DNA of 64,000 nucleotides, taken from positions 1 to 64,000 of the forward strand of contig DATBZA010000107.1 in NCBI GenBank assembly GCA_036513415.1, read 5' to 3'. The first letter of the stretch is position 1; each line of letters starts with the position of its first letter. Position numbers and translations under genes: made by a program. Shown one piece after another: positions 24,755-34,079 of the stretch. The stretch is from 40CM-4-68-19 sp036513415. Lineage in GTDB: Bacteria; Myxococcota; Myxococcia; Myxococcales; 40CM-4-68-19. The notes below the pieces were generated by a model. It was given only the letters and a program-made list of their open reading frames with translations, searched no databases and was not told the origin of the DNA.

Positions 24755-25288
24755 TCAGCCCGAAGGCGCGACCTGGAACCCGAGCATCAGGGTCTCCACT
24801 CCCGGGTTGTGCCTGGTCAAGCCGCCATTCGAGAGATGGCTGAACGACACGAAGACACGCACCGGCGACGCGATCAGCCACGACAGCTCGATCGACGAAC
24901 GAAACTCGATCGGGGAGCCAAGGTCGCGATTGCCCTGCGAGAGCACGATTCCGGGGGCGAACCCAGGGCTGACCTGGACACCTCCAGGAAGGGGGAGATC
25001 GAGCACGAGCCCGGTGAACAGATATGCGCCGCCGCTGCTGCCGGCCAGCACTCCCATGACCGGTCGGACGGGTCCCCATTGCCAGGGTGCGCGAAGGTCG
25101 ACTTGGAACCCCACTTCGTGCGGTAGCCCTGCCCGCAGTCCGTACTGTCCGCTGGAGACCCCGACCGACGTTCCTCCTGCGAGCGCGGGACTTGCAGCGA
25201 GCAGCAAGACCGCTAGGACCGCTGTCGCGTCACGCTCCGGGGCCGTCAGTCCGCCGCGGCGTCGCTTCGGGCTGGATCGAAAGCTCAT
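24755..25288 (-). CDS. Acyloxyacyl hydrolase / lipid A 3-O-deacylase (PagL-like)
   Basis: The 177-residue product (from ATG 25,288) has a signal peptide (AVLAVLLLAASPALA) after a basic N-tail and a beta-barrel outer-membrane domain. The C-terminal VFVSFSHLSNGGLTRHNPGV carries the PagL catalytic His-x-Ser pair and ends at the membrane-like LMLGFQVAPSG. PagL removes a 3-O-acyl chain from lipid A, modulating outer-membrane properties. The start is uncertain: ATG 25,345 gives a 196-residue form and neither start has a good ribosome site. It is convergent with the sigma-like gene (20 bases apart). Confidence 0.75.
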   Translation of the reverse strand: MSFRSSPKRRRGGLTAPERDATAVLAVLLLAASPALAGGTSVGVSSGQYGLRAGLPHEVGFQVDLRAPWQWGPVRPVMGVLAGSSGGAYLFTGLVLDLPLPGGVQVSPGFAPGIVLSQGNRDLGSPIEFRSSIELSWLIASPVRVFVSFSHLSNGGLTRHNPGVETLMLGFQVAPSG

Positions 25289-25366
25289 GGTCGGGTGCAC
25301 GCCGTTCCGACACCTTGTCGAGGAATCGAGCAAGATACCCCCCATCCGCCCGTGAAGACGAGACCG

Positions 25367-28300
25367 TCATGCGGTTGCCACCGGCTCCGCGGCTGGCCGG
25401 CGGGAGCGGAAGAATGCGACGCGGTCGAGCACCTTCTCCTGGAAGTCCTCCAGATACAGGTAGATGACAGGCGTGATGTAGAGGGTGATGAACTGGGAGA
25501 CCACCAGTCCGCCCACGATCGCCAGGCCGAGCGGACGGCGCGAGGCGCCGTCGGCGCCGTATCCCAACGCGATGGGCAACGCGCCGATCACCGCCGCCAC
25601 GGTCGTCATGATGATCGGCCGGAAGCGGTCGATGCTCGCCTGGTGGATGGCCTGCTCGGCGGTGGCGCCCTCGCCGATTCGCTGCAGCGCGAAGTCGACG
25701 ATCATGATGCCGTTCTTCTTCACGATGCCCATCAGCATGAACATGCCGACGTAGGCGTAGAGCGAGGCCTGCTCGTGGAAGATCCAGAGCGTGAGCAGCC
25801 CGCCGACCAGCGCCACCGGCAGGCTCGAGAGCACCGTGAGGGGGTGCACGTAGCTCTCGTAGAGGACGGCCAGGACCACGTACATGACGAAGACGGCCAG
25901 CAGCATGAGGATGGTGAGGTTCCGCACCGTGTCGCGGAAGGTGAGCGCCTCGCCCTGCAGGCTGGCCCGCACCGTGGACGGCACCACTTCGCGGGCGGCG
26001 TTCTCGACGAAGTTGGTCGCGTCACCCACAGCCACGCCCGGCTTCAAGTTGAAGAAGAGCGTGACGCTGGTGAACTGGTTCAGATGGTTCACCGCCTGCG
26101 GTCCCAGGACGGTGCGCCACTTCACCAAGGCGTTGAGCGGCACCAGGTTCTTGCCGTCGTCGGACTTGATGTAGAGCAAGGACAGGTCCTCGGCGTTCGC
26201 GCGCTCCTTGTCCTGCACCTCGAGGATCACCTGGTACTGATCGTCCGCCTTCTTGATCAGGTACTGGTAATTCTGCGAGTAGGCGTTGCGCAAAAGCGCC
26301 AGGATGCGCGTCTCCGACACGCCGAGCACCTTGGCCTGTTCGCGCAGGATGTCGATTTCCAGGTTCGGGGTGTGGTTGAAAAAGTCGGAGGAGAGGCTGG
26401 CGAATCCCGGATAGGGCCGCAGCTTCTCCATCAGCTTGCCGCCCGCTTCGTAGACCTGATCGGGGTTCACGCCGGAGATCGAGAACGCGTACTGCCCCTG
26501 GTTCTGGCTGGTTGCCCCCGTGCTGATCTGCAGCACCGGATACGGGCGCAGGAACGGGAATACGCCGGGGATGGCGGCGATCCGTCCCATCAGCCGACCG
26601 GCGACGTCGGCGACGGGCGGCCGTCCGTCCGGCTTCAGGAAGATGTAGGTCAGGCCCTGGTTCGAGGAGAGGAATGCGCTGAGCCCGGTGACCGAGATCG
26701 ACCTGTCCACGCTGGGCTCGTCGCGGACCGCCTGGCTGACCTTTTCTTGAAGGTCCTTCATCTGTTGCGGCGAGGAGCCTTCCTGGGCGATGAACACGCC
26801 GTTCACCACTCCGCTGTCACCCGGCGGCAGGAAGGTCTTGGGAACGACGATGAACAGCACGATGGTGCCGGCGAGGCAGACCGCCCAGATGCCCGCGGAG
26901 ATCCAGCGCCGGTGCAGGAACCAGTCCAGCGACCGTCCGTAGAAGTCGAGCACCCTCTTCTCGACGCGGCCGACGATGCGCTCCATCCAGGTCTTCTTCG
27001 CGCCGTGTCCTCGGTCCGCGAGCATCCTCGAGGTCATCAGCGGGGTGAGCGTCAAGGACACCAGTCCCGAGGCGAAGATGGAGATCACGATGGTGATGGC
27101 GAACTCGCGGAAGATGCGGCCCACCAGCCCCGGCATGAACACCAGCGGGATGAAAACTGCCGCCAGGGAGATGGTCATCGAAAGGATGGTGAAGCTGATC
27201 TCCTTCGCGCTGTTCAGGCTCGCCTCGAGCGCCTTTTCTCCGCGCTCCATGCGTCGGACGGTGTTCTCGAGGAAGACGATGGCGTCGTCCACCAGGAACC
27301 CGATGGCCAGGGTCAGCGCCATCAGCGAGAGGTTGTCCAGGCTGTACCCGAGGAGCTTCATGGCGATGAAGGTGAGAAGGAGCGAGAGCGGCAGCGCGAC
27401 CGCCGGGATCAGCGTGTCGGTGGCGCGGCCGAGGAACAGGAAGATGACCGCCACCACCAGGACGAAGGCGATGACGAGCGTCTCGCGCACGTCCTTCACG
27501 CTGTTCACGATGGTCTGCGAGCGGTCGTAGATGAGCGTGGCGCGGACGGAGCCGGGAAGCTCGGCATTGATGCTCGGCAACAGGTCGCGCACGCTCTGCG
27601 CGACTGCCACCGCGTTCGCGCCGGCCTGCCGCGTGACTGCCACGACCGCGGTGGCCGACGGGATCTCGTACCCGCGCGCCCAGAAGAGCAGCTTGACCCG
27701 CTCGTCCTGGACAGTCTCGGTCGCGTTGGCCACGTCGCGGAGGTACACGGGCGCGCCGTTGCGCGTGCCGACGATGAGCGAATCGTAGCTCTCCGGGCGC
27801 TCGAGCTGGCCGCGCGGCGAGAGCAGGGTCGTGCCGCTGGGCCCGTCGAGCTGGCCGGCCCCGGTGTAGCTGGTCCCGGCCTTGATCGCGCCGGCCAGGT
27901 CGTCGACCGAGATTCCCCGCGCCGCCATCGCCGAGGGATCAGCCTTGATGCGCACGGCTGACTTGCTGCCGAAGACGTTCACGCGGCTCACGCCCGGGAG
28001 GATGCTGATGCGCTGCCCGACCTGCGTGCTGGCGTAGTCGTACAGCCGTCCCGCGGTGACGGAGTCGCTGGTCATCGCGATGTACATGATCGGCTGATCG
28101 TTGGGGTTGGTCTTGGAGAAGGTCGGCGGCGAGGGCAGGTCGACGGGAAGCCCCCCGGTTGCCTGCGTGATGGCCGTCTGCACGTCGGTGGCGGCGCCGT
28201 CGAGCTCCTTGGTCAGGGCGAACTGCAGCGTGAGCGTCGCGTGTCCCTGCGTGCTCTTGCTGGTCACCAGCTCGAGCCCGTTGATCTGCATGAACTGCCG

Positions 28301-28504
28301 CTCGAGCGGCGTGGCTACGTTGGCCGCCATCGTCTCGGGGCTGGCCCCGGGATAGTCGACGTCGACCTGGATGACCGGATAGTCGACCGTCGGCAGGTCG
28401 TTGACCGGCAGTTGGAAGTAGCAGAGCGCGCCGAAGAGGATCACGGAGACCGTGAGCACCACGGTCATCACCGGGCGGCGGATGAAGGGCTCGGAGAGAT
28501 TCAC
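25367..28504 (-). CDS. RND efflux pump, MdtB/MdtC-like branch
   Basis: The 1,045-residue transporter is full-length and of a different RND branch from the two AcrB-like pumps in the window. Signs are IRRPVMTVVLTVSVILFG at the N-terminus, VIQVDVDYPGASPETMAANV, the TM4 Asp pair in GFLVDDAIVFLENTVRR (about residue 405), and TM10 GIVKKNGIMIVDFAL. This branch includes MdtB/MdtC and similar multidrug or metal-related pumps. Its start overlaps the adaptor stop by 4 bases (ATGA), in the order TolC-like, adaptor, pump. Substrates cannot be predicted. Confidence 0.94.
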   Translation of the reverse strand: MNLSEPFIRRPVMTVVLTVSVILFGALCYFQLPVNDLPTVDYPVIQVDVDYPGASPETMAANVATPLERQFMQINGLELVTSKSTQGHATLTLQFALTKELDGAATDVQTAITQATGGLPVDLPSPPTFSKTNPNDQPIMYIAMTSDSVTAGRLYDYASTQVGQRISILPGVSRVNVFGSKSAVRIKADPSAMAARGISVDDLAGAIKAGTSYTGAGQLDGPSGTTLLSPRGQLERPESYDSLIVGTRNGAPVYLRDVANATETVQDERVKLLFWARGYEIPSATAVVAVTRQAGANAVAVAQSVRDLLPSINAELPGSVRATLIYDRSQTIVNSVKDVRETLVIAFVLVVAVIFLFLGRATDTLIPAVALPLSLLLTFIAMKLLGYSLDNLSLMALTLAIGFLVDDAIVFLENTVRRMERGEKALEASLNSAKEISFTILSMTISLAAVFIPLVFMPGLVGRIFREFAITIVISIFASGLVSLTLTPLMTSRMLADRGHGAKKTWMERIVGRVEKRVLDFYGRSLDWFLHRRWISAGIWAVCLAGTIVLFIVVPKTFLPPGDSGVVNGVFIAQEGSSPQQMKDLQEKVSQAVRDEPSVDRSISVTGLSAFLSSNQGLTYIFLKPDGRPPVADVAGRLMGRIAAIPGVFPFLRPYPVLQISTGATSQNQGQYAFSISGVNPDQVYEAGGKLMEKLRPYPGFASLSSDFFNHTPNLEIDILREQAKVLGVSETRILALLRNAYSQNYQYLIKKADDQYQVILEVQDKERANAEDLSLLYIKSDDGKNLVPLNALVKWRTVLGPQAVNHLNQFTSVTLFFNLKPGVAVGDATNFVENAAREVVPSTVRASLQGEALTFRDTVRNLTILMLLAVFVMYVVLAVLYESYVHPLTVLSSLPVALVGGLLTLWIFHEQASLYAYVGMFMLMGIVKKNGIMIVDFALQRIGEGATAEQAIHQASIDRFRPIIMTTVAAVIGALPIALGYGADGASRRPLGLAIVGGLVVSQFITLYITPVIYLYLEDFQEKVLDRVAFFRSRRPAAEPVATA

Positions 28505-29613
28505 GGCTGGCTCCTGACCTGGCCGCCGGGCGTGACGGCGAGCTGGCCGGCGGTGACCACGCGCTCGCCGCTCTTCAGGCCCTGCGCGACGGCGACCAGG
28601 TCTCCCTGGCGCTGTCCGACGGTGACGGGGCGCAGCTCCGCCGTCGAGTCGTCCTTGACGACATAGACGAAGAGGCCCTTGGCCGAAGTTTGCGTCGCGG
28701 TGGCGGGGACGAGCACCGCGCCGTTCTGCGTGCCGAGCACCAGGCGGACCTTGACGAATCGTCCGGGCCAGAAGCGCCAGTCGGCGTTCTTGATCGTGGC
28801 GCGCAGCTTCACGGTACCGGTGCCGTCCTGCACGGCGCTGTCGAGGAAGGTGAGCGTCCCACCCCTTGGCTGATCGGGCTCGTCGGGGAGTCGCACCTCC
28901 ACCCTGGCGTCTCCCGCCGCGATGGCCCGCTGCACGGAGGTGAGATCGTTTTCCGGGATGCTGAAGTCGGCGTACATCGGGTCCAACCGCTGGATCACCA
29001 TCAGGCCGCCCGGAGCGCCTGGACCGACGACGTTTCCCAGGTCCACCAATCGCTGCCCGGCCCGTCCGTCGATGGGCGAGCGGATGTAGCAGTACTCGAG
29101 GTTCAGCTTCGCGGTGTCGACCGCCGCCTGGCTGAGCCGGAGCTGGGCTTCGGAAACGGCGACCGCGCTGCGGCGCGAGTCATGGTCCTGCTGCGAGATG
29201 GCGTCCGTCTGCAGCAAGGCCTGGACGCGCTTGAACTCGAGCCGGGCGAGCTCCAGCTCGGCCTGGTTCCGCGACACGTTCGCCTCGGCCGACTCGAGCT
29301 GCGCCCGGTAGGGACGCGGGTCGATGGTGAAGAGCAGGTCCCCGTGTTTCACCGTCGCGCCGTCCTTCACGTGGATAGCCGTGATCCGCCCGGAGACCTG
29401 CGGCTGGATGGTGACCACTTCCGGCGCCACGTTCTTGCCGATCTGATCGAGGTACACTGGCACGTCCCGCTCGACGGCGGTGGCCACCGTCACTGGTGCC
29501 GGAGGGCGCTGCGGTTGCGCCTGGCTCCGCGAGGGCTGGGCACCTTCCACCCGCTTGCATGCGGGCGCCAGCGCGAGGAGACCGAGGACGAGCAACTGCT
29601 TGTGGGTTTTCAT
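28501..29613 (-). CDS. RND periplasmic adaptor (MdtA-like), probable lipoprotein
   Basis: The 370-residue product has a signal peptide with possible lipobox (LALAPAC, Cys about residue 19), a Gln/Pro-rich linker and standard MFP domains: VTIQPQVSGRITAIHVKDGA, a hairpin (about 95-160), SPIDGRAGQRLVDLGNVVGP and a barrel/membrane-proximal part ending in GERVVTAGQLAVTPGGQV. It belongs to the MdtA/AcrA group and pairs with the following pump. ATG 29,613 follows AAGGAAAGGAA and overlaps the TolC-like stop by 4 bases (ATGA), so translation of the three genes is linked. Confidence 0.92.
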   Translation of the reverse strand: MKTHKQLLVLGLLALAPACKRVEGAQPSRSQAQPQRPPAPVTVATAVERDVPVYLDQIGKNVAPEVVTIQPQVSGRITAIHVKDGATVKHGDLLFTIDPRPYRAQLESAEANVSRNQAELELARLEFKRVQALLQTDAISQQDHDSRRSAVAVSEAQLRLSQAAVDTAKLNLEYCYIRSPIDGRAGQRLVDLGNVVGPGAPGGLMVIQRLDPMYADFSIPENDLTSVQRAIAAGDARVEVRLPDEPDQPRGGTLTFLDSAVQDGTGTVKLRATIKNADWRFWPGRFVKVRLVLGTQNGAVLVPATATQTSAKGLFVYVVKDDSTAELRPVTVGQRQGDLVAVAQGLKSGERVVTAGQLAVTPGGQVRSQP

Positions 29614-30935
29614 GGCGTTCCTTTCCTTCCACTGTCTGCGAAGAGGCTTTGTCCGGACGAGAGGCGCAGCTGCGCGCGCGCGTTCACCAGGTCCGCGTCC
29701 GCCTGGATCCGGCTCACCTCCGCGTTGAACGCGTCCCGCTGCGCTTGCAGGAGGTCGAGCTGTGTGATGGTCCCGGCGCGGTACCGCTCCCGCGCCTGCG
29801 TGGCGGCGTGGAAGGCGGCCTCGCGCCCGGCGCGCGCGGAGCGGCTGCGAGCGATGCCGGCGACCACCGTGTTCCATTCGCGGTGGATGGCGTCGCCGGC
29901 CGAGAGCTGGGTGCGGAGCTCGCGGGCGCGGGCCGCATCCGCCGCCGCGCTTTGCACGCGGACGTTGGCGAAGTTGGTCAGGTCCAGGGACCAGGTCAGG
30001 GTCAGTCCGGCCTGGTAATACCAGTTGTGCCCGGTGAACCCCGGAGCGTTGGTCCCGTGCTCGGTGAACGTGCCGGCGATCGACGGCAGGAACGCGAGCC
30101 GCTGCGCATCCGTCTCCTGGTCGGCGGCGCGAGTGTTCGCCGAAGCGGCCGCGACCGCTGGAAGGCGGGCGAGCCCGGTCGCGAACGTTTCCAGCTCGGG
30201 CTCCGGGTGAAGGTCGTCGGACAAAGGGGCCACGGTCGAGACGTCCGGCTGCACGCCGGACGTGGACTCCAGCGAGCGCGCCGCGAGAGCGACCTGCAGC
30301 TCGGCGTTGGCGAGCTGCTGGACTTGCTGCTCCACGTCTGCGCGGGCCCGGTCCACGTCCAGTGCCGCGGCGGTGCCGGCTTGGTAGCGCGCCTGGGCGA
30401 GACGGAGGCCCTCGCGGGAAACGTCGAGCGCCGAGCGCGAGGCGGCGACCAGAGCGAGATTCGCGACGACCTGGTAGTAGCCCTGGACCACCTGTCCTTC
30501 GACCACCAGCCGCGTCGCCTCGAGCTGATGCGCGAACGCCTCCGCGCTCGTTCTCGCCGCGCTGACACGGCGGAAGCCGGCCAGATCGATGAGCGGCACC
30601 GTCAAGGTCGCGCTGCCGTCCCACTGATTGGTCGGGACGAGGGTAATCGGGTTCGGCGGCTGGCCCGGCAGGGCGATGTCGATCGTCGATCCGTACTGGT
30701 TGCGGGTATAGGACCCGCGAGAGGTGACGCCGGGCAGCACGCGGCCGAGCGTGGAGTCGGCCTGCGCTTGCTGCTGCGCCAGGTTCGCGCGCGCTTCCAA
30801 GTCATCCGGGTTGCGCTTGCGCGCGCCCACGACGAACTCCTCCACTGGCTGGAGCGCCAGCGAGGGCAGCGAGCAGAGCGCCAGCAGCGCGAAGGGCAGC
30901 GCCCCGATGGAAATGTTTCGACCGATCTGTTGCAT
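29610..30935 (-). CDS. TolC-family outer-membrane efflux channel
   Basis: The 441-residue product has a signal peptide (GALPFALLALCSLPSLA) and two TolC-like repeat halves with coiled-coil helices: NPDDLEARANLAQQQAQADS, LEATRLVVEGQVVQGYYQVV, REWNTVVAGIARSRSARAGR and TITQLDLLQAQRDAFNAEVS. It would form the outer-membrane channel for this tripartite pump, and it is the only TolC homologue in the window, so the two AcrB-like pumps may share it. It heads the operon. The divergent kinase gene starts within about 165 bases. Confidence 0.92.
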   Translation of the reverse strand: MQQIGRNISIGALPFALLALCSLPSLALQPVEEFVVGARKRNPDDLEARANLAQQQAQADSTLGRVLPGVTSRGSYTRNQYGSTIDIALPGQPPNPITLVPTNQWDGSATLTVPLIDLAGFRRVSAARTSAEAFAHQLEATRLVVEGQVVQGYYQVVANLALVAASRSALDVSREGLRLAQARYQAGTAAALDVDRARADVEQQVQQLANAELQVALAARSLESTSGVQPDVSTVAPLSDDLHPEPELETFATGLARLPAVAAASANTRAADQETDAQRLAFLPSIAGTFTEHGTNAPGFTGHNWYYQAGLTLTWSLDLTNFANVRVQSAAADAARARELRTQLSAGDAIHREWNTVVAGIARSRSARAGREAAFHAATQARERYRAGTITQLDLLQAQRDAFNAEVSRIQADADLVNARAQLRLSSGQSLFADSGRKGTP

Positions 30936-31098
30936 GAGGTCGGCGCGTATTCACGCTTCGTGCCGAAGCGACCCGACTGCAGCGGCGCCCTCTGTCGGCC
31001 AAGGTTAGGATGTCGGAATGCTAGACAGGCTGAGGGACGAGTGGTCCAAGAGTCCGACACTCACAGAATATTCTGCTGACGGGCGTATACTGACCGGC

Positions 31099-32460
31099 AT
31101 GAACAGCGCAATTCCCGGATACGGCCCGATTCTTGCGGACCACTCGGGCGTGCCGACCCCGGACCAGGCGGAACGATGGTATCGCGCGCGCGCTACCGCG
31201 GCTTACATGAGCGCAACCCGCGGCAAGCTAGCGTGGATCATCCCCCTGGACGTCTTCATCGTGGGCCTCCTGGCGTTCGTCGGCTATCCGCTTCCGCGAG
31301 TCCTGGCGCTGGCGGCCACCTTGACCGCATCGCTGGCCATGTTCGTGGTCTGGATCTCGCGCAGCTGCTCGGACTGCCTTCCCAGCGTGACGTCGGCACA
31401 GGGCGAGACGCTGCGGACGGTTCCGCGCTTCCTCCTGATGTTCCTGGGAATCGCGCTGACGGGCGGGGTCCGCAGCCCGCTGTTGCCCACCATCCTGCTT
31501 CCATTCTCCGATCTGGTCATCAAGAACGGGTGGTCTCGCATGGCGAAGACCATCCTCGTGCTCATCGCAGGCGGCCTGTTCGCGATGATCGTGCTGCCCG
31601 CACGCTGGTTCGGGCCGGACGTGCCGCAGCCCGCATACTGGATCCTGCTCCTCGCCATCCTCGTCACCGCCGGCGCCTGGCACACCCGTTACGCGCTGGT
31701 CTTGACCCGCACCATCGGCGACAGCGCTTGCCAACTGGGACGGGCGCGCGAAGAGGTCGTGTACCGGGCGGTCGCCCGCGCCCGCGAGATGGAGCAGATC
31801 GGCTTGAAGCTCTCTCACGAGCTGAAGAACCCGCTGGCGGCGATCAAGGGGCTGGTGCAGCTCTCCGCCCGGGCGGCCTGCGATCCCGACTCGGCCGAGC
31901 AGCTCCGCGTGGTCGCGGCCGAGGTGGACCGGATGGAGAGCATCCTCAAGGAGTACCTCTCTTTCTCGCGGCCCCTCGAGTCGCTCCAGCCACGGCGGAT
32001 GGCGCTCGGAGCGCTCGCGGACGAGGTGCTCTCGCTGATGGACGCGCGGGCTGCGAGCGCGGGCATCGCGCTTCGCAGACGCGGCGATGCGATCATCGAG
32101 GCCGATCCGCGCCGGTTGAAGGACGCCCTCTTCAATCTGGTCGGCAACGCTGTCGAGGCGACCTCGGAGGGTGGCAAGGTCGAGGTCGAGATCGACGAGA
32201 TCGAACGATCGGCCCGCATTTTGGTGCGCGACTCCGGTCGGGGAATGCCGCCGGAGGTGCTCGACCGGATCGGGACCCCGTTCTTCACCACCCGCGACGA
32301 GGGCACGGGCCTCGGGGTCGTGGTGGCGCGCGCCGCGTTCGCGCAGCACGGCGGCTCGCTCGTGTATTCCAGCGAGCTGGGGCGGGGAACCACTGCGGTC
32401 GGAACATTGCCGCTCAGGTCCGCTCAGAGGAGCCACGATGGCGCGGGTGCTGCTGGTTGA
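31099..32460 (+). CDS. Membrane sensor histidine kinase, second paralogous pair
   Basis: The 453-residue product (from ATG 31,099) has five or six membrane helices (about residues 35-195) and a conserved kinase core with phospho-acceptor His in LSHELKNPLAAIKGLVQL, N box (LFNLVGNAVEATSEGG), G box (DSGRGMPPEVLDR) and GTPFFTTRDEGTGLG. It closely matches the kinase at 5.5-6.9 kb. An earlier in-frame ATG at 31,018 would add 27 residues with poor GC3, so 31,099 is preferred; a TATACT -10-like box ends at 31,091, which would give a nearly leaderless messenger if used. It overlaps the regulator gene by 23 bases and is divergent from the TolC-adaptor-RND operon. Confidence 0.82.
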   Translation: MNSAIPGYGPILADHSGVPTPDQAERWYRARATAAYMSATRGKLAWIIPLDVFIVGLLAFVGYPLPRVLALAATLTASLAMFVVWISRSCSDCLPSVTSAQGETLRTVPRFLLMFLGIALTGGVRSPLLPTILLPFSDLVIKNGWSRMAKTILVLIAGGLFAMIVLPARWFGPDVPQPAYWILLLAILVTAGAWHTRYALVLTRTIGDSACQLGRAREEVVYRAVARAREMEQIGLKLSHELKNPLAAIKGLVQLSARAACDPDSAEQLRVVAAEVDRMESILKEYLSFSRPLESLQPRRMALGALADEVLSLMDARAASAGIALRRRGDAIIEADPRRLKDALFNLVGNAVEATSEGGKVEVEIDEIERSARILVRDSGRGMPPEVLDRIGTPFFTTRDEGTGLGVVVARAAFAQHGGSLVYSSELGRGTTAVGTLPLRSAQRSHDGAGAAG

Positions 32461-33805
32461 CGACGAGCCGGCGCTCCTCTTCACCCTGAGCCGGCTGCTC
32501 AAGTCGCGCGGCCTGGAGCCGGTGCTGGCGCATTCGGGGAAGGAGGCGCTGGCGAAGCTCGACGGCGTGGACGGAGTGGTGACCGACTACTCGATGCCCG
32601 ACATGGACGGCGTGCAGCTGGTCCAGTTGGTCCGCGAACGCGACGACTCGCTCCCGGTGGTGATGCTGACCGCGCATGGCTCGGAGCGAATCGCGGTGCG
32701 GGCGATGAAGAGCGGCGCGTACGAGTACGTCACCAAGCCGTTCGATATCGACGAGATCGCGTTGGTCCTCGATCGTGCCCTGGAAGCCAGGGCCTTGCGC
32801 GTGCAGAACCGCCGTCTGACCGCGGAGAAAGCGCTCGGCCGGGCCATCGTCGGCGACTCTCCCCCGATGCGGCGGCTCCTCGACGCAGTCAGCCGGGTCG
32901 GATCGAAGGACATCACCGTCTTGCTGCGGGGCGACACGGGAACCGGAAAGGAGCTGATCGCCTCGCTCATCCACGCCGAGAGCCGGCGCGCGGCCGGACC
33001 GCTGGTGCGGTTCAACTGCGCAGCCATCCCTGGTGAGCTGGCCGAGGCGGAGCTGTTCGGCCACACCCGCGGCGCCTTCACGGGCGCCGCCCAGGCCCGG
33101 CGAGGCTTCTTCGCAGAGGCGAACGGTGGAACACTGGTGCTGGACGAGGTGGGAGAGCTGTCGGCGCCGGTGCAAGCGAAGCTGCTTCGCGCCCTGCAGG
33201 AGGGAGAGATCCAGCCGGTAGGTGCTGGCCGGGTGGAGAAAGTCGACGTGCGCGTGGTCGCCTCCACCAACCGCGATCTGGCGGCCGAGGTCCGGGCGCA
33301 CCGATTTCGCGAGGACCTCTACTATCGCCTGGCGGTGGTGGAGCTGATCGTTCCGCCGCTGCACGAGCACCGCGACGACATTCCGGCGCTGGCAGCCGAG
33401 TTCGCGCGCCGTTACGCGGAGCGGTTCGGAATGGAGGACGTACGCCTCGCGCCCGAGCTGGTCGAGGCGTTGCAGCGCGCGGACTGGCCGGGAAACGTGC
33501 GGCAGCTCGAAAACAGCATCGCGCGGATGGTGGCGCTCGGCGGTGGCGGAGAAATCGGCTTGCAGGCATTCACCGGAGCGTCGTCCAGGATTGCCGAGCC
33601 GGGTGCGGAGCCGCCGCCGGACGGCACGCTGAGCTTGCGCGAGCAGCTGGAGGCGCTCGAGCGCAGCGTGATCGCGCGGACGCTGGCGTCGGTGGCGGGC
33701 AATCAATCCGAGGCTGCCCGCCGGCTGGGACTCAGCCGCGGCTCGCTGATCGATCGCTTGAAGAAGTACGGATTCGCGGCGAGCGCGACGGACTCAACCG
33801 CGTAG
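32438..33805 (+). CDS. NtrC-type sigma-54-dependent response regulator, paralogue of the first
   Basis: The 455-residue product shows a receiver (LLVDDEPALL; phospho-Asp in VVTDYSMPDMDG; Lys in YVTKPFD), an AAA+ domain with Walker A GDTGTGKELI, GAFTGA loop, Walker B GGTLVLDEVGEL, and a Fis-type helix-turn-helix (GNQSEAARRLGLSRGSLIDR). It is paralogous to the regulator at 6.8-8.2 kb over its full length. AGAGGAG precedes ATG 32,438, inside the kinase gene. Because it is next to the divergent TolC-adaptor-RND operon, control of efflux is a reasonable guess, though no sigma-54 promoter was found in the 30.9-31.1 kb gap. Confidence 0.94.
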   Translation: MARVLLVDDEPALLFTLSRLLKSRGLEPVLAHSGKEALAKLDGVDGVVTDYSMPDMDGVQLVQLVRERDDSLPVVMLTAHGSERIAVRAMKSGAYEYVTKPFDIDEIALVLDRALEARALRVQNRRLTAEKALGRAIVGDSPPMRRLLDAVSRVGSKDITVLLRGDTGTGKELIASLIHAESRRAAGPLVRFNCAAIPGELAEAELFGHTRGAFTGAAQARRGFFAEANGGTLVLDEVGELSAPVQAKLLRALQEGEIQPVGAGRVEKVDVRVVASTNRDLAAEVRAHRFREDLYYRLAVVELIVPPLHEHRDDIPALAAEFARRYAERFGMEDVRLAPELVEALQRADWPGNVRQLENSIARMVALGGGGEIGLQAFTGASSRIAEPGAEPPPDGTLSLREQLEALERSVIARTLASVAGNQSEAARRLGLSRGSLIDRLKKYGFAASATDSTA

Positions 33806-33941
33806 CCTTCGCAGTCCTCGTCTCTTCTCTTCTCGCTACGAGCCCATGCCGAACCTCTGACATGAGGGTTGTCGAAATTTGATCAACGGGCGTCGGGGCG
33901 CTGAGCAAATGTTCTGAGCACGGATTTCCGGCGCTCGTCGA

Positions 33942-34008
33942 CACAAGACAGTCTCCGGTCGGATCCGGCGCGTTGCGTGACGTCCCGATTCGTAAACTCG
34001 CCTCATGA
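33942..34008. promoter_or_regulatory. 67-bp conserved block, copy 2
   Basis: See 19,153-19,219: 50 of 67 positions match without gaps. Here the block ends 71 bases before the DEARA-repeat gene. Its final ATGA creates an ATG at 34,005 in frame with that gene, but the well-placed AAGGAG belongs to ATG 34,080. Upstream, at 33,868-33,887, is a short imperfect palindrome GTTGTC...GATCAAC around GAAATTT. Confidence 0.6.
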
Positions 34009-34079
34009 AGCAAACGCAAAAGAGCTACCACGCAAACCAGGACGCGGAACCATTACCGGTCCGATCAAGGAGACTCACA

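Noticed and set aside
25295..27961. 888-residue plus-strand open frame
   Set aside because: His/Asp/Arg/Glu-rich antisense shadow of the RND pump gene, typical for high-GC DNA.
31018..31098. 27-residue N-terminal extension of the second sensor kinase
   Set aside because: Codon third positions are AT-rich compared with the gene body, unlike true coding sequence here; kept as an alternative only.
34005..34079. Earlier ATG of the DEARA-repeat gene at 34,005
   Set aside because: No ribosome site and it would put 25 charged residues before a signal peptide; ATG 34,080 has AAGGAG at ideal spacing.
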